A stretch of 64,000 nucleotides of DNA from Cyclina sinensis. Taxonomy: Eukaryota > Mollusca > Bivalvia > Venerida > Veneridae. Shown piece by piece: positions 1 to 12,620 of the stretch (position 1 is the first letter of the stretch; each line of letters starts with the position of its first letter). Location: NCBI GenBank assembly GCA_012932295.1, contig JAAONU010000006.1, forward strand, positions 29,724,882 through 29,788,881, written 5' to 3'. The translations under genes were made by a program, and so were the position numbers. The notes beneath the pieces are model-generated. The model worked only from the letters and a program-made list of their open reading frames with translations. It was not told the origin of the DNA and did not search any database.

Positions 1-1377
1 CTCTGCAGTTCTTATGAGTTACCACTTGATATTCCCGTCTGGAGCTCACTTATATAGCATATCAACATTTATAGAGAGAACATTGATAACTTTTATTAAT
101 TACAGGCGTGATGGAATGTTGCCTCACTGATAAGCGTATAGCCATTAAGTTCCAATGAATAATGGTTTAAGTAGCGTTTTGTTTCTCATAAAATTTCTAC
201 TACATTTAATAAATAAATTGGTTGTGTTTATACATGAGTGACATTTTACAGATTGAGGTATAGCAAACTTATGTCAAATTCTAAATAGAAGAGTTAATGT
301 GTTCAGCAGTAGAAGTGTCTCGTAAACCTTGAGGCTGGGGTGTCACGATGAAAGGCAAGCATTTTATTTGCTATACTTTGAGAAGAAAAATGATCGTTTA
401 TAGTGACGAGGATTCTACCGCTGTTTTAAAGTTATAAATCACAAGAAAGTTTGGAAACTATAACAAAAAAAAAGAAGAAAAAAGAAAAAAAAAGAAGACT
501 TACCGGTCCATTTTGTCAATATATTCCATTTTAATTTCCTTACCAAATGAAATTCACAACTGTCTAATTTACGTCTAATTACTTTACTGGTATAATCACT
601 CCAGTTTTACCATTTAGTTATCCACTTGTTACAATACAGTCGCACGAATGGTAGAGTCTAATTTCTGTCAGTTTAAAAAGATGTCACTGAAAGTAAATAT
701 TAACTAAGCAAAATTTCTGTCTTTTCAATGAGTGGTTTTACAAATGAGATCCTATTGTCAAAAAAAATAAAATAATCATACATTTGAACACAGATTGTTT
801 AAATGGGTGTTATTTACATGCGTTCGTTTTAAATGGAACCCGTATCAACGAGTTATCTACAATATGATAAGAGTCCTTAAATAGCAAATCTATGGCAAAT
901 TTACACGCATTCAGGGGCTTATTTTAAATGTTTGAATAAATTATTTGTAGCGGTCGGTATCAAAGATTCATACCATTAATTTATAGTTCCACATCATATA
1001 TGAATAACATTTAAACTTAACAGATTAACTATAGATACGATTGTTCAGTTTGAAAGATGAATTGTTTTGAGGTATTCTTTTACTGCGCTTATAGAAAAAT
1101 TTGAATAGAAGAGAGGTCAAAGGTTATTACGATTTGTTTTTCTATTTGCTCTTGGGAGTATTAAACTTATTTGTAAATTTTTGCAGTACGATTTGGGATT
1201 TCATTCAATTCTTAGTGCATTTCTTTTTAAAGAGCTTCTTTAGCATGTTATAGGTTAATTAAGTTTTAACTGTTTTTTGTATATATCAGTCATTAAAGTA
1301 AAACGATATGTATACAGTGGTTATAGGATATAAATAATAGACAATGCCGCGCTATATTTATTTATCCATTAGGGAGA

Positions 1378-1560
1378 TAATCAGTGATCCAGTGGAAACG
1401 CGCTGGACCTGTAATCAAGAGAATGCGAGTTTGATCCCCATACTTTTTCCACTAACACCACTAATTGCCTTGTGGGTGAGATATGAAAGCCGATGTCTCA
1501 TATTTCGGTAATTAAATGTTAATCAACTTTCGGGAAATCGGAAAGACATAAATGTTCACT
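1378..1560 (+). repeat. tRNA-derived SINE, copy 1
   Basis: A tRNA-like head (GTGATCCAGTGGAAACGC, then a B-box-like GAGTTTGATCCCC) is followed by a body related to copies at 11083-11315 and, inverted, at 16923-17150. The shared body motif is a 'gagac/gagat..ta aa..tgaggtcccatat-tcggta' stretch. The copy is old, with a degenerate B box and no clear tail. Confidence 0.5.
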
Positions 1561-1724
1561 TATGAAACGGACCGCCATCCAAAATATTGATGAAAATGCT
1601 TTGTAATATAAAAATGATGTTGATAAATTATCAATGATAGAAGATCTTACTTCAATAGTTATACGATGAATAAAAGTTATAACTTGAACAGCAATTAAAA
1701 TTTTGTTTGTTATTCAAATGAATA

Positions 1725-1935
1725 CTGATGATGTTGTTGATGGCGAAAATGATCATGATGATTGCTATGATGAATCATGTTGTTGTTGTTGTTGTTGTTA
1801 TAATTGATGATGAACATAGTTTTGTAAATGACAGTGATGATAGTAATAATGATTGATAATGACGATTGGTGGTGATCAGTTGTGGTGGTGATGATAACGA
1901 TGGTGATGATGACGGTGATGATGATGATGATATTT
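1725..1935. repeat. TGATGA / GTT trinucleotide microsatellite
   Basis: Imperfect runs of (GAT)n and one (GTT)n block, interrupted by short unique bases. It has no coding potential of note. Confidence 0.85.
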
Positions 1936-4900
1936 CTAGGACACCAAATATTATTTAACCACCTGACTACAAGTTTAAGTGCATAATCATGACCTTTTTA
2001 CCCCCCACCCCTCCTTCACCCCCCACTCGCTGCTGCCTTCCTTTTAAAGTTATGTAAATTGCAATTTTCCCGTATTTAAATATAATCAGGATGGATCCCA
2101 TTGAAATGTCTAATGTATTAGGATTTAAGCAAATATGTTTAAATCATTCTATTGCTTGTGTCTACATGAGTCAACAGTAGTCAGGTTGCTGGCTTCTGTG
2201 AGCACAAGGTCTCCATGTTTGCACTCCACTCTAAAATGGGGAAATTTATACGGCCCTATATCAAAGTTTGTTGAACAATATCTTTAAAAGTTTCTTTGAA
2301 GCCATTTTGAGACTGTCTCGAGTCTCTTGGAGATCGTATACAAAATAGACATATACAAGGAAGTGAGTACCATTATGAAAGAATATCTTTGTTCTTGTTT
2401 TGTTTGGAAGTCTTGTCTGAACTAGAGTTTACCCTTTTCTCCCAGATCTGGTAGAGTGTTTTGGGTGTTCCCTTAGATTTCAAGTTTCAAACAATTGCAA
2501 AGCGAGACAACATCTCTGGAACAACCCATATATAAGCCAAAGCAGATTTTATTTAATTAATAAGTTATACGGGAATTACGAAAACTGGCCCCTTTCCCTA
2601 TCACGTTTCGGATTCAGTTTATTTCTTCAAAACAGGATCATTTATCCATGTAGTAATATTAACATTATAATTATAAGGAGATACTAAATAGATATGAAGT
2701 ATAGAAAACGATCCAATCATGAGCTGCGTTTCAATGATGAAAGTAAATTTGTACATGTAAAAAGACAGCTTGTGCTGCCTGAAAGGTAAAACAGATTTGT
2801 TCATTTTTTTTCTGAAATAAAAGCTTTGTTCAAATTTCTGTTCTATCAAGAAACGTATGGAAACGAGCTAAAACAACTTTTGTCCGAACTTAACTCTACC
2901 AGACAGGCATTGTCAAAAGTATTGCGTTTTTATTTCGGTTGAAAAAAAATGTATTTATCATGAAACATTCTGACACCTGCCAAAACCATAACCAACCACT
3001 TGACATGTCAATAAAAGGTTTGTTCCTCAGTTGTAAATAAGAATTTACCATACTATTACATTGATGTGTTATACACTTCAACAAACTCTGGTTCAAATCG
3101 TTACGCACTTGAAATTTGAGTAAACAAATGATAAGGAACATTACGACATTCACTTCAGTTTATTTTATTTATCTTTTCAAACAATTGTTCGCCTCAAAAC
3201 ACGCAATTGGTATTAAACTGTAATCCCAAATTTGCACATTACACGTCCATTTGGATCCAAGGAGTTCTCGATACATCTGTAACAATGCCAAGTCCCAGTG
3301 TACTGCAGTGATGAAAGATATATGTTGCGACATTCGAATGGGAGCAGAAAGGCCTTAGCTACTTTTTTTCCGACGAAATTAAAAAACAAAAAGTGATTAA
3401 AAGGAACAGACTTGGTAAAGACTCTTGTGTTTATGAAAGAGTTGTACTGTATATGTTTACGTGCGCGTTGCATGCATATCGGGCAAACAATTGATCTCGA
3501 CAAAATAAGCCTTTGAGTTGTTTTCAAACCTTTGACTGCCCAAAATAGTTCTGTAAATATTTAAAGGTGGTTGTATTCATTCTTGTAAGTTAAATAAATA
3601 TTTATATCTGTAATATTGTTATTAAAATTAATTCCACAAACAACCTACTTTAAGCGTTTTTACCTGGATTACTCACTTTAAAATACTAATGGATGAATTA
3701 AAGGTAGAGACCATTAACAAAGCGTCTATCTGATGAAGACTACATTGATTACGCCCCTTTATCTATTGAGTAATCCATGGATCAATTTTCAAATTCAGAA
3801 ACAGACAGAAACGTTTCGGCCTCGATGACGTGAGTGCAACAGTTTCCAAGTTATGACTAAATAGGGTAGGGTGGCGGTGGGTGATAAAAGAGGTTGTTAA
3901 TGGCAGAATTGGGCCTCGCTCTTGAGAGAGTGTTAAAAAAATGTTAAAGTCTGGTTGATTTGACTGATTTTAACGTAAATTACCTTAAAACAAGAAAGAC
4001 GGAATTGTCACATAGTACTGACTCATGTTTTGATGAAAAAAATAGTCAAAATACAGATAGTTATAAGTCAATGGAAAAGACTCAAACTATACAACTTTAA
4101 TAGCGAACAGTCAGTATCTGAGAGTAAGCATTTAAATCAACAACGGATTTGACTGATCACAAGTAAGCCTGATCTGGACTTCTTTCTTTTATGGATGAAA
4201 ATCGGGGAAGACATTGTTCCAGTTTATAACTCTTGCTTTTAAATATATGTTAATTTTAAGATCTTAATTGAATTTCAAGTGCGTAACGATTCTCACCAGA
4301 GTTTGTAGAAGTGTATAACACAACCATGTAACAGTACTGTAAATGATTATTTTCCACTGAGGAAGTACTATTCATTTTGACTATCCATGACAACGGTTCA
4401 TGAAAACTTTAGAATTTGTATAATTGACGGAGAATAGCTAGAGGCTTCAACTGAATAAGTTTACTACAAAAAGGAGTTTCCAAGGCTATTTTATTTATCA
4501 TTTATTATCCGTTACATGCAAAACAAGGCCAGGGCAAGATTAAGATAAAGAAATAAATACGCGAATAAATAAAAATAATTAAAAAAAAAAGGTAAGGAAG
4601 AAAATTTGTAAAATGATTACTAAAATATGCAAAACAAAGTACAAATGCATATAAAGAGTGAATTATAAAAAATTAATAATAAAGGAATAAAATACATGAA
4701 GAAAACTCACTATTAGTTCTACCTGTATTTCAAACATTCAATCAGCTTCTGTTTCTACATTCTACAAAATTATCGCAAATATATTCTTCTACTGATACGC
4801 TCCTGGATGTTTTTTGGTATTTTTGAATTACTGACGTTGACACAAGTGACGTTTCCAGCAATGATGTCAGAAAGTTATAATCTTGTCAGGTTTCCGTTGT

Positions 4901-5162
4901 GGTGTGGGGACGGCATTCTGGAACAGTATTATTGTTGAGCAATTTTATTTAAATAAATATGAGATTTATCATCTCATTTACAAATTATCTGTATGTTAAT
5001 TCGTAACAGATAACTAAACTCGATGCAACAGACAAGTCAAAGTCAGCTGGTAAATATATATATTTCTTCAAGAGACAGAAATGTCTACGTTCAACACGAA
5101 AAAAAAAACACACAAACACAGTGCTAATTTTATTCTGGCTTAGAATATTCATCGTCGGGTAC

Positions 5163-5470
5163 CCACGGTTGATTATTACATGTAATCAAACCGTGGAAAA
5201 AATGAATCAATTTGCGTCCGTATATAGAAACAAGTGCCTAAAATATCGACCAATGAAATCGCGTTTAACAAAAATGATACTCTTCAACGGAGAGGGTAGA
5301 AAACTATCAGAAACTATGAACTTTTCACAAACGAATGAAACATGTCGCCGCCATCTTGTCTGTAATACCGTACGTCGTATAGAAGGAGTATTTTGATTGG
5401 TTTTAAATGTCTCATGATATCGTGAGGGAACCAATGAAATAGCTGTCTTTGAGAACCTCTAATCGACTAG
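5163..5470 (+). promoter_or_regulatory. Possible promoter region with CCAAT boxes and YY1-like site
   Basis: About 100-400 bp before the first visible exon there are three CCAAT-type motifs (ACCAATGAAAT near 5249 and 5430, and GATTGG near 5395). One GCCGCCATCTTG near 5349 is the reverse complement of the YY1 core AAGATGGCGGC. A near-palindrome with CCACGGTT arms lies at about 5163-5196. The motifs are seen; the promoter role is inference. The element could equally belong to an unseen gene. Confidence 0.25.
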
Positions 5471-5583
5471 ATATCGTCCAAAAATCCCAAGGCTGATAAA
5501 TATTAATGAATCGGCACTGGGTATCTGACAATGGGAATATCATACTTCACTTTAAATAAAGCAATCTACAATTTTTGTTCCAG

Positions 5584-8500
5584 GATTACCTGAGGGTTCC
5601 AGAGTTGAAGAAAGGGGAGACAAGTACCCTTGAAAAACCTTTATTCACATCTGGACGATTGTCTAGGTTCGGCATGGTTCCCGAAGAAGACGTTGGAAAC
5701 TTTTCAGATGACGAAATAAGTATAGATGTACCAGCAAGTCCGAGTTCGAGCAAGTCATTGTACTGGATCGATTGCGTCAGATCAACCAAAGGACAGGTGA
5801 AATACCCGAATATAGCCCTGCAGAGTCTTTAAAGCTCTTTCGAACTTAAACAAGATGTTTATTCCATTGCAGACGATGACAATTCTGCAATGACTAAAGT
5901 GAATGTCGATGCAGAGGCTCAAACGAAAGAAAATGAAACATCGGAAGCGGTCACAGATGTCAAGGGGAACAGAAAATAAGGGAAAACGTAACTGAGAAAA
6001 TAGCTTTAAACGGAAATAAGAAAATTCCAATTCAGAATGAAAAAGGAAATGAACACGAGATGAGTAATGGTAATGGGAACGATGCCATAAGTGATGGCAG
6101 CATTACTTCTGAAACACATCAATATATGAGTTTTGGCCATAGTTTTGTGACTGTAAATTCTGATTATGGATCTTCTAAACATCCAATTGAGAGACGTCAT
6201 CCCAATTCAGATAGTGATATTTATGAAGAAAATGAGATTGTTAAGTCAGTGGACACAAGCACAAGTGATGCAGAAGTAACAGATGGTGAGGAAAATAATA
6301 AAAACTCAACATTTGGAAGTCGAACGCCGTCAGAAGATGTTACAAATACGGAATTCAGACGAACATTGGGAAGAATTAGGTCTAGATGATGAAGTGTTTC
6401 AGGATATAATGGACAACGTTGCAGACATGGATGCTGAAGTAGCTATTGAAGTGTCAAAAGTTGGCGATGACGTTCCAAAAGCGACTGAAATGTTTGATGA
6501 TACAAAGGAAAAATCGTTACATGACATGGAGAATGTTCAAGATGTAGAACAGACAAGTGGCGACAGCGATCCGAACGTTAAGCCTTATCTAGCCGTTCAA
6601 AGGGAAGCCCGTAGTAGGGAAGATCCAGCTGCAGACAAGACGATAACTATTTTGGTTAATACAAATGAAGACAGAATCTACGCTGATTATAACGAAACTT
6701 CAGTTAAATGTACCGATAAAATAAATGCCTCGATAAGTCTTTCAGACAGAGATAAATCAAGTTGTGACAACTGGAAAACTACAAATCATGCCAAAAGCAA
6801 TATAAACAATTTACCGAAAACACAAGTCTTAAAGGATCAGCAAAAAGGAATGACCGATCCAAATGTTGAAAAGGAAGATAAAGAAGAATCAAGACTCACT
6901 ATTCAGGTTGATAATAGTGACAAAGGGGTATCTGTTTCTAATATTCCTTTAAATTCTAGACCTTTATCCCTTACCCCAACTATCGAGATATCTAACGACA
7001 TAGATAAGACAGCCAAAGAAAGCTTGGAAAGGAGACACATTTCACCTAGTAGTGATGTTAATCTGCTCAAATCTCCTGACACAATTGCTTGTCCAGGTTC
7101 ACCTACTTGGTCATTCAAGGACACGAGCGGAGAGGTTGGTAAGGTTTCTATAGGCGATTTATCATTGCTTAAGCCAGACAGTACACACGAGAGCGGTGAA
7201 GAAAGGGACTCGTCGCCTGTAAGTGATGTTGACTATGAGTATAACAAACGCAGAGGATCTCACGTGAAAATTAGGCTGGAGGGCAGAAAACGCCAACGGA
7301 TTTCGATAAGTGAAAGCGAGCCTTCCAGATCGCCAATAGATTGTCAACAGTTCGAGTATGACAGTTACACAGGAAATATCCTCAGTCTGGTTAATAACCC
7401 ACTTCTGGATAAGCGTCAGAAAATGGAAAAGTCATCGCTTAAGACTACTCCAGAGAAACAAAATATAGCATCTCCTAAAGCTATCTCACCTGTCAACGCA
7501 GTTGTGAATAATACCAATACCAGTGTTGCTTCAACGACTTTCGACAGCACAAAAAGCGTAAGTGAGACTAAGCACTCTTGTGGTTTATACAATTTGCAGA
7601 GCTCTGAAATGTCCACGACAAAAAATATTAATTCTTTCAATACGGAGCTCATTGCAATTTATAATTCTACGTCACCAGAAAAGATACCTGAAAATCTCAA
7701 GCAAGATTCAAAACAAGCTGATCACACCTTAAATTCTGCACCAAAACAGAAAGATGAAGATTACTTTGAGGGATACCAACTACTCAAGTCTTGTAACCAG
7801 TCCCACACGACGCAGGATTTCGTGACCGATATCAATCAGATGATTGTAAAAACACTCACGTCGACTACAGGAGGGTCACCTCAAGATTTTCACAGTGACA
7901 GAATATCCAATAACGGAGATACAGACAATAAAGATAATAACAAAAACAAAAGCAAAACAAAATCACTTTTATTGCCACGGAGCAATGAAACCGGAAATTG
8001 TCAAATAAAAGCGTCCGGGAAATGCGCAGTTGAACATGATAGGTTTTCACATAATTGTGAACAGAGACAATTATCTTTACGACAAAATGGCCACAAAAGC
8101 AATGAAATGAACGAGCCAAACTATTCTACTGAACAATCATCGTCTCAAAACAAACAACCCAGAATAAAAATTTTAACCAAGAGAGAAACATATAAGGAAC
8201 TACATAAGAAGAAAATTCAAAGTGCGGCATTTTCGCAATGCAAACCGGAACTAAAGACAGTCTCACAGCTTTGCTCACCGGAAGGAGGCAAGCTGCTTAC
8301 ACCGGTATGTTTGGACGCACAGCAGAAATCTCGTTCTGCTTGTATTAAAATAGATAAAAGGGGAACAGATATTTTGCCTTCACATTCGGGACATGTTGAA
8401 CAAAACCCGAGCTTTAGAATAGACAAAAGTGTTAAAGAAAGTACTGGAAGAGGACGAACAAACATGTCGGCGCGAATGATTAGATCACGTGAGGAACATA

Positions 8501-8656
8501 TGGTGGTAGGGTATACAGATAGAAGTACATCAGCTCGGTTACAGAGGACACAAAGTGCACTTACAGACACAGCCAGGTTACGAAGTATCCGTAAATTGCT
8601 TAAACTTACCGATGACAGCGAAGATAAATCTGAACACAATCAAAGCTCTGATCAAG
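5584..8656 (+). CDS. Long serine-rich disordered exon of the DTHD1-like gene (apparent frameshifts)
   Basis: Begins after TTTTTGTTCCAG and ends at AAG|GTAAG (phase 1). The best-open stretch is 6360-8656 (about 765 codons), rich in S, T, K, D, E and N with no predicted globular domain. Short basic-Ser motifs occur (SRSPID, RIRLEGRKR-like). Upstream, coding-like sequence switches frames: frame 1 to about 5790, frame 3 for about 50 bases (...EIPEYSPAESLKLF), frame 1 again at about 5845-5970, frame 3 at about 5975-6355, then frame 1. Acidic/Ser-rich composition continues across the switches, so these look like indels in one exon and not introns; I found no phase-compatible GT-AG intron. They could be assembly errors or decay confined to the N-terminus. 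Confidence 0.6.
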
Positions 8657-8701
8657 GTAAGATTCCTAAAAACCATTAAAAGTTGTTGTTTTTTTCAAAA
8701 G

Positions 8702-8754
8702 AAGCCGAAGAGAAGTATGGAAGGCTGATGGGATTCTTAACTAGGACAATGGAG
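8702..8754 (+). CDS. DTHD1-like gene, small exon 2
   Basis: Acceptor TTTTTTTCAAAAG, phase 1 entry, phase 0 exit at GAG|GTTTGT. It encodes EAEEKYGRLMGFLTRTME, a short charged helix-like segment. The preceding intron would be only 45 bases (8657-8701). Only this frame is open, and it agrees with both neighbours. Confidence 0.5.
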
Positions 8755-9010
8755 GTTTGTGTCATCCATGGGCTACACTGAAAGAGATGTATTACTTAGT
8801 ACACTTGTTTTTAATATGTAATCACACGAGAAAAACGTTAATCTAAACATGTCCGTAAATTAAGATCTCATTACAGAACAAAATATTTCTTTTTATTATT
8901 CTTACAAAATGCTTCTGGAACTACGCTACGCCTTTTAAAACGTTCATTCGCTTTAATATTATTTATGGCTGCGTTTAAATAGACAATCAATTTTCATTGT
9001 TATTTAATAG

Positions 9011-9132
9011 TTGAATGAATACACGTACTTTTCAGAGACCAACTTAATAATTCAAGGCATCATTGACAGTGTTATAGCAAATGCATGCAGTCTTGGAAAT
9101 AAGAAATGTCAATTGGCAATGAAAACGCATAG
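9011..9132 (+). CDS. DTHD1-like gene, exon 3
   Basis: Entry after TTATTTAATAG (phase 0), exit at CATAG|GTAAGG (phase 2). It reads as a 40-residue helical segment around LIIQGIIDSVIANACSLGNK. A stronger-looking acceptor at 9035 (CTTTTCAG) would give the wrong phase from exon 2, so 9011 was preferred. The exit phase fits exon 4 exactly. Confidence 0.5.
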
Positions 9133-10142
9133 GTAAGGCCAAATTAATTTTTGTTTTGTATCTGGCACTATTTTTGTTAAAACATGTTTGCATGTATGAA
9201 ATATTACACACGAGCTTAATCATAAATGTTAACAAAAAAAGCCGCAGCTTCGTATCAAATAGTAATTTTCTTTTCTTTTTTTTATAATCTAAGCTTTATG
9301 TAAGTATCTCTGCTCAACAGTTTTATATTTGACGTATGAAAAAGAAATAAAAAAAGACCAAAATGAAAAAACATCTTATTTATATATGGAGAGAGCAATG
9401 ATATTGAAAAGAAAAAAAAAACACACTTTTCTAATTAATAAGCTTTTAAGTTGGTTTGGAAGCAAAACGTAAAACATTATTACTTTAAGATGAAATAAAA
9501 CAATTTATTTTATGCCTACCAATGAAATGTAGGGAAATATCAGTGAGATAATAGTGATAATCCACTGTTTTGAATCAGTGAAATTACCATTTTGATAATC
9601 TACTGTTTGTGCCAGAACTACTTTTCCCCACCACGTAAATACAAGAGAATCCGCTGTATTTCAGACAATGACAGCGAGTAAAATTTATTTACCTTGTTAA
9701 ATCCAGTTATAATATTGAATTCCTGAGCCTAACTAGTTGTGAACAATGATGAAATTCGCCATAAATTATTTAAAATGTCTGATTTGTTAACATAACTCAC
9801 ATGGACAATATCCAGTATGGCCGACTTTCAATTCAATTGATTGAATATTACTTGGTATTAATCCGCTTTTATAATTAAAGTATGTATGGCCAAAATTCAA
9901 TAAATATTGATATACTGTGTAGAGAAAAATAAATGTTATTTGATGAAAGTGTATTCAGTTTATTTCAGCAGAAGTAAAGTTATCATATGTATTGGATATT
10001 GTCTGCACTTTTTTTTTGTGCGGAGTAACCAAAGTACGCATTAACTGATTTGGGGCTCACCATGGGGAATTTATCGAAGGCCCTGAGTAAAAATGTCATA
10101 AAATACCCATTTTTGACGTGTTAGCATAAAATAAAAAGAAAA

Positions 10143-10201
10143 TTTGTTTGTTTTTTAGTGGAAGATGGGAATTTATTTCATCTTCCACAAAAACAAACAA
10201 A
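10143..10201. repeat. Short inverted repeat (hairpin)
   Basis: Arms TTTGTTTGTTTTTTAGTGGA and its near-complement around a spacer of about 11 bases. Possibly a MITE scar. Confidence 0.6.
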
Positions 10202-10289
10202 TATCCTCTATATGTGTATGTTACCTTTTTCCATTTTGTTAATTCGATTTCTTCCGTGTCCTTTCCTTTAACCCACTAAAACATTTAAT

Positions 10290-10465
10290 AGCCGTTCATA
10301 TTAGGTTGGAACCCTGCTCAGTCTTCATGTAAGATTGAAACCCTACTCCACCCACTCATGTTAGGTTAAAGCCCTATCCCAGCAGCTCATGTTAGGTCAA
10401 GGTCATACCTCACCCACTCATGTTGAAACCATACCCCTACCTACTCATATTAAATTGAGGTTTGG
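10290..10465. repeat. Degenerate minisatellite, about 38-bp period
   Basis: About four to five diverged units share 'CTCATGTTAGGTTGAAACCCTA-CC'-type sequence. No coding role is visible. Confidence 0.65.
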
Positions 10466-11082
10466 CACAAACATAATCATGACTTTCCTGAACTAATGAG
10501 AAAAATATGTAATATAAAAATTGATTCTGCCTTACCTGTATCCTCAAGGGAGGTATATTTTCAGTAGGACCTTTCCTTTGTTTCGTTAATTATTAAACAC
10601 AGTATGGTGTATCCTTGATACAAGAAACTTAAACAAACACAAAATGCAAAAGTCTCTTCAGTTGGACTAGAAATGTGAAAAGTAAAGGGAATTTCTCAAA
10701 ATATAAGAAATGAACATGGATTTATTAACTCTGAACAGGTTTTATTTCTCTATCTCTTTTTTTCTGTTATTTCAACGAGTGGTAAAAGATTCATTTGCTT
10801 AATATTGACCATGAGAACAAAGACATTTTCTTGGCCATGGAGATACTCAGCATTGCGTGCATAATTAACATCAGTTTTATCAAGAGGTATTCAAATAGGT
10901 TGTAAAACAATGTAAAAACAAATGTCACTTTAGAAAGTATTTCACATAAATGCCTTAAATGCCATAAAGGCTTCTTACGTTTGTATAACAGAATCGTTTG
11001 TTTGCTTTTGCATACCACTTACTGATATAACACGAAACTGATTAACGTGTTTGGTTGAAACTGTGAATTATATTCGAAATTA

Positions 11083-11315
11083 AGTGATCCAGAGGAAACA
11101 GATAGATCTGGTAATCTAGAGGCCGCGAGTTCAGTTACTCGCTTTTGTGAGACATTAAACTGAGGTCCCATATATCGGTACTTTACACTTAGCATGTAAA
11201 AAATTATGTTTCAAAGGAATAGGACTCTTCCTGTATCTTGCCCTATGCCACACAACCTAATATATCCGAACACCAATGGGGCGTCTGGCATACGGGCAGC
11301 AGGTATCAATAAATA
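11083..11315 (+). repeat. tRNA-derived SINE, copy 2
   Basis: A tRNA-like head (GTGATCCAGAGGAAAC ... GGTAATCTAGAGGCCGCG, B-box-like GAGTTCAGTTAC), then the family body (GAGACATTAAACTGAGGTCC) and the AATAAATAGATAGA tail. It is the best preserved of the SINE copies in the window. Confidence 0.6.
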
Positions 11316-11799
11316 GATAGACAGCGACAGATTAATGGTCATAGAAAGAAAAACGTTCTTTTGCAAGGAGGAATCGCCTTATTATTGCAAAATGCTGAAG
11401 CACTTATGAATTCGAATATAAAACCCACAGTGGCCGTTTGTAGCCATATTCATAAATAGTCCTATTTTTTTGCAACTTTTTTTTCTTAATTTGATCACAT
11501 GTATTTCAATTCTAAATTAAAAGTAGAATTGAAGAAAATCTCTCTGTTAATCCATTGTTATAATATAGTGAGCATTTTAAAAAGTTTCGAATTAATTATA
11601 AAATGACCTCCATCAAACTTGGCAAAAACATAAACTTAAGATGTTAAATGTCATTTACACCACGACCTAAAAAGATAAATCCGATAATACCACCATTTTA
11701 GTATAACAAAAATATGAAAAGTATACATTTCTTAACGATTTAACTGAGTATTATGACTATAAATGAAATATGCATTTTGTTGTGGTGTCAAAATTTTAG

Positions 11800-11998
11800 A
11801 TGTACAACGACGGACGATTACGGGGATGAGGTTTTGTGCTGTTTATTGCAAACTTCGTCAAAGGACGTGGAGCCATCCACTTTCGCATGTGACGTCATAG
11901 ATCCTGTTGATGTAAGTCCAATTACGAAAAAGCACGAGCACCTGATCAGTAAAATCGTTCGAATAACTTCAAATGCGTCACGAAAATTCAAACCTGAG
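11800..11998 (+). CDS. DTHD1-like gene, exon 4: first ZU5-like module, N-terminal half
   Basis: Acceptor AAAATTTTAG, phase 2 entry (completing Arg with exon 3), phase 0 exit at CCTGAG|GTATT. Encodes ...TDDYGDEVLCC ... ISKIVRITSNASRKFKPE. The 'ivri-p-g-f-kP' pattern followed in the next exon by LPISH is the ZU5 signature seen in UNC5, ankyrin and PIDD. Confidence 0.65.
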
Positions 11999-12473
11999 GT
12001 ATTAAAATTTGCTTTTTTACTTTATAATCCACAGTTTAGTACAATGTATACATTTTATGTACTTTCAAAACACCTGGTGATGTGGACTATTTAAGCAAAA
12101 TATATCCCGTTACATTCTCTGGTAAAACAGTTCGAGATATAATTCCGTTCGTTTTCTGTAAACACTGCATTTAGTGGGCTAAAAGGAAAAACATTCAGCC
12201 CTTTTCCTGTTGTCAGACTTTCATCATTTTTAATAAAACCAATCATTCATATGTTTTTTATTACAAGAAAGAAAGTGCCCGTTGAAATTAAAAGCAGTTT
12301 AAATACTTTTATTCATTCATTTCTAAATAATTTTAATATAAATACATGTGTAATTGAAGACCTTTCTATGAGTATTTTGATAAAGAATCTAAATCAGTCA
12401 TGTCGATATAGACAAATCTGATTTTTGTTCATAGTGGCTCTTTGAAAAATGATAAATTTATGCTTACTTTCAG

Positions 12474-12620
12474 GAGGAACTTATGGTGAACTTGCCGATA
12501 TCTCACTGGTATGTTGATCCATGGCAAGAGCTGGTTATACGTCAGCAGGACGGCAATGGCTACTGGAAAGACGTTGGCGAACAAACACCAGAAGTCGTGA
12601 AAATCGATGACGCCGACAAG
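12474..12620 (+). CDS. DTHD1-like gene, exon 5: first ZU5-like module, C-terminal half
   Basis: Acceptor TTACTTTCAG; exit GACAAG|GTAATA; phase 0 at both ends. Encodes EELMVNLPISHWYVDPWQEL ... GNGYWKDV. The 'v.LPisH' strand and the 'W.dv' strand match the core of ZU5 domains. Confidence 0.7.

Larger units (their letters stand above)
1..5340. other. Intergenic or upstream-intron stretch without recognisable gene
   Basis: AT-rich sequence. I found no convincing exon series. It holds a purine-rich low-complexity tract (about 463-503), a SINE (1378-1560), a TGATGA/GTT microsatellite (1725-1935), a pyrimidine/CCCC tract (2000-2040) and an inverted pair of about 100-bp segments (3010-3125 and 4268-4365). 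Upstream exons or the promoter of the death-domain gene may lie here but cannot be placed. Confidence 0.6.
9133..11799 (+). other. Intron 3 of the DTHD1-like gene
   Basis: AT-rich intron. It contains a small hairpin (10143-10201), a minisatellite of about 38-bp units built on CCACTCATGTTAGGTTGAAA (about 10290-10460) and a SINE (11083-11315). I see no further exon in it. Confidence 0.5.

Noticed and set aside
5163..5196. CCACGGTTGATTA inverted repeat as a bacterial-type operator or terminator
   Set aside because: Eukaryotic context without nearby operon structure; at most part of a promoter or a small element scar.
6283..6360. ATG at 6283 as start of the 798-codon reading
   Set aside because: The bases 6283-6355 are better read in the neighbouring frame as continuation of the Ser/acid-rich sequence; the ATG is an accident of the frame switch near 6355.
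8217..8639. 140-codon ORF on the - strand (SDLSSLSSVSLSNL...)
   Set aside because: Shadow of the Ser-rich coding exon on the opposite strand; composition mirrors the + strand codons.
9036..9132. Acceptor CTTTTCAG at 9035 for exon 3
   Set aside because: It looks stronger than the one at 9010 but produces the wrong phase from exon 2 in every reading; kept only as an alternative.
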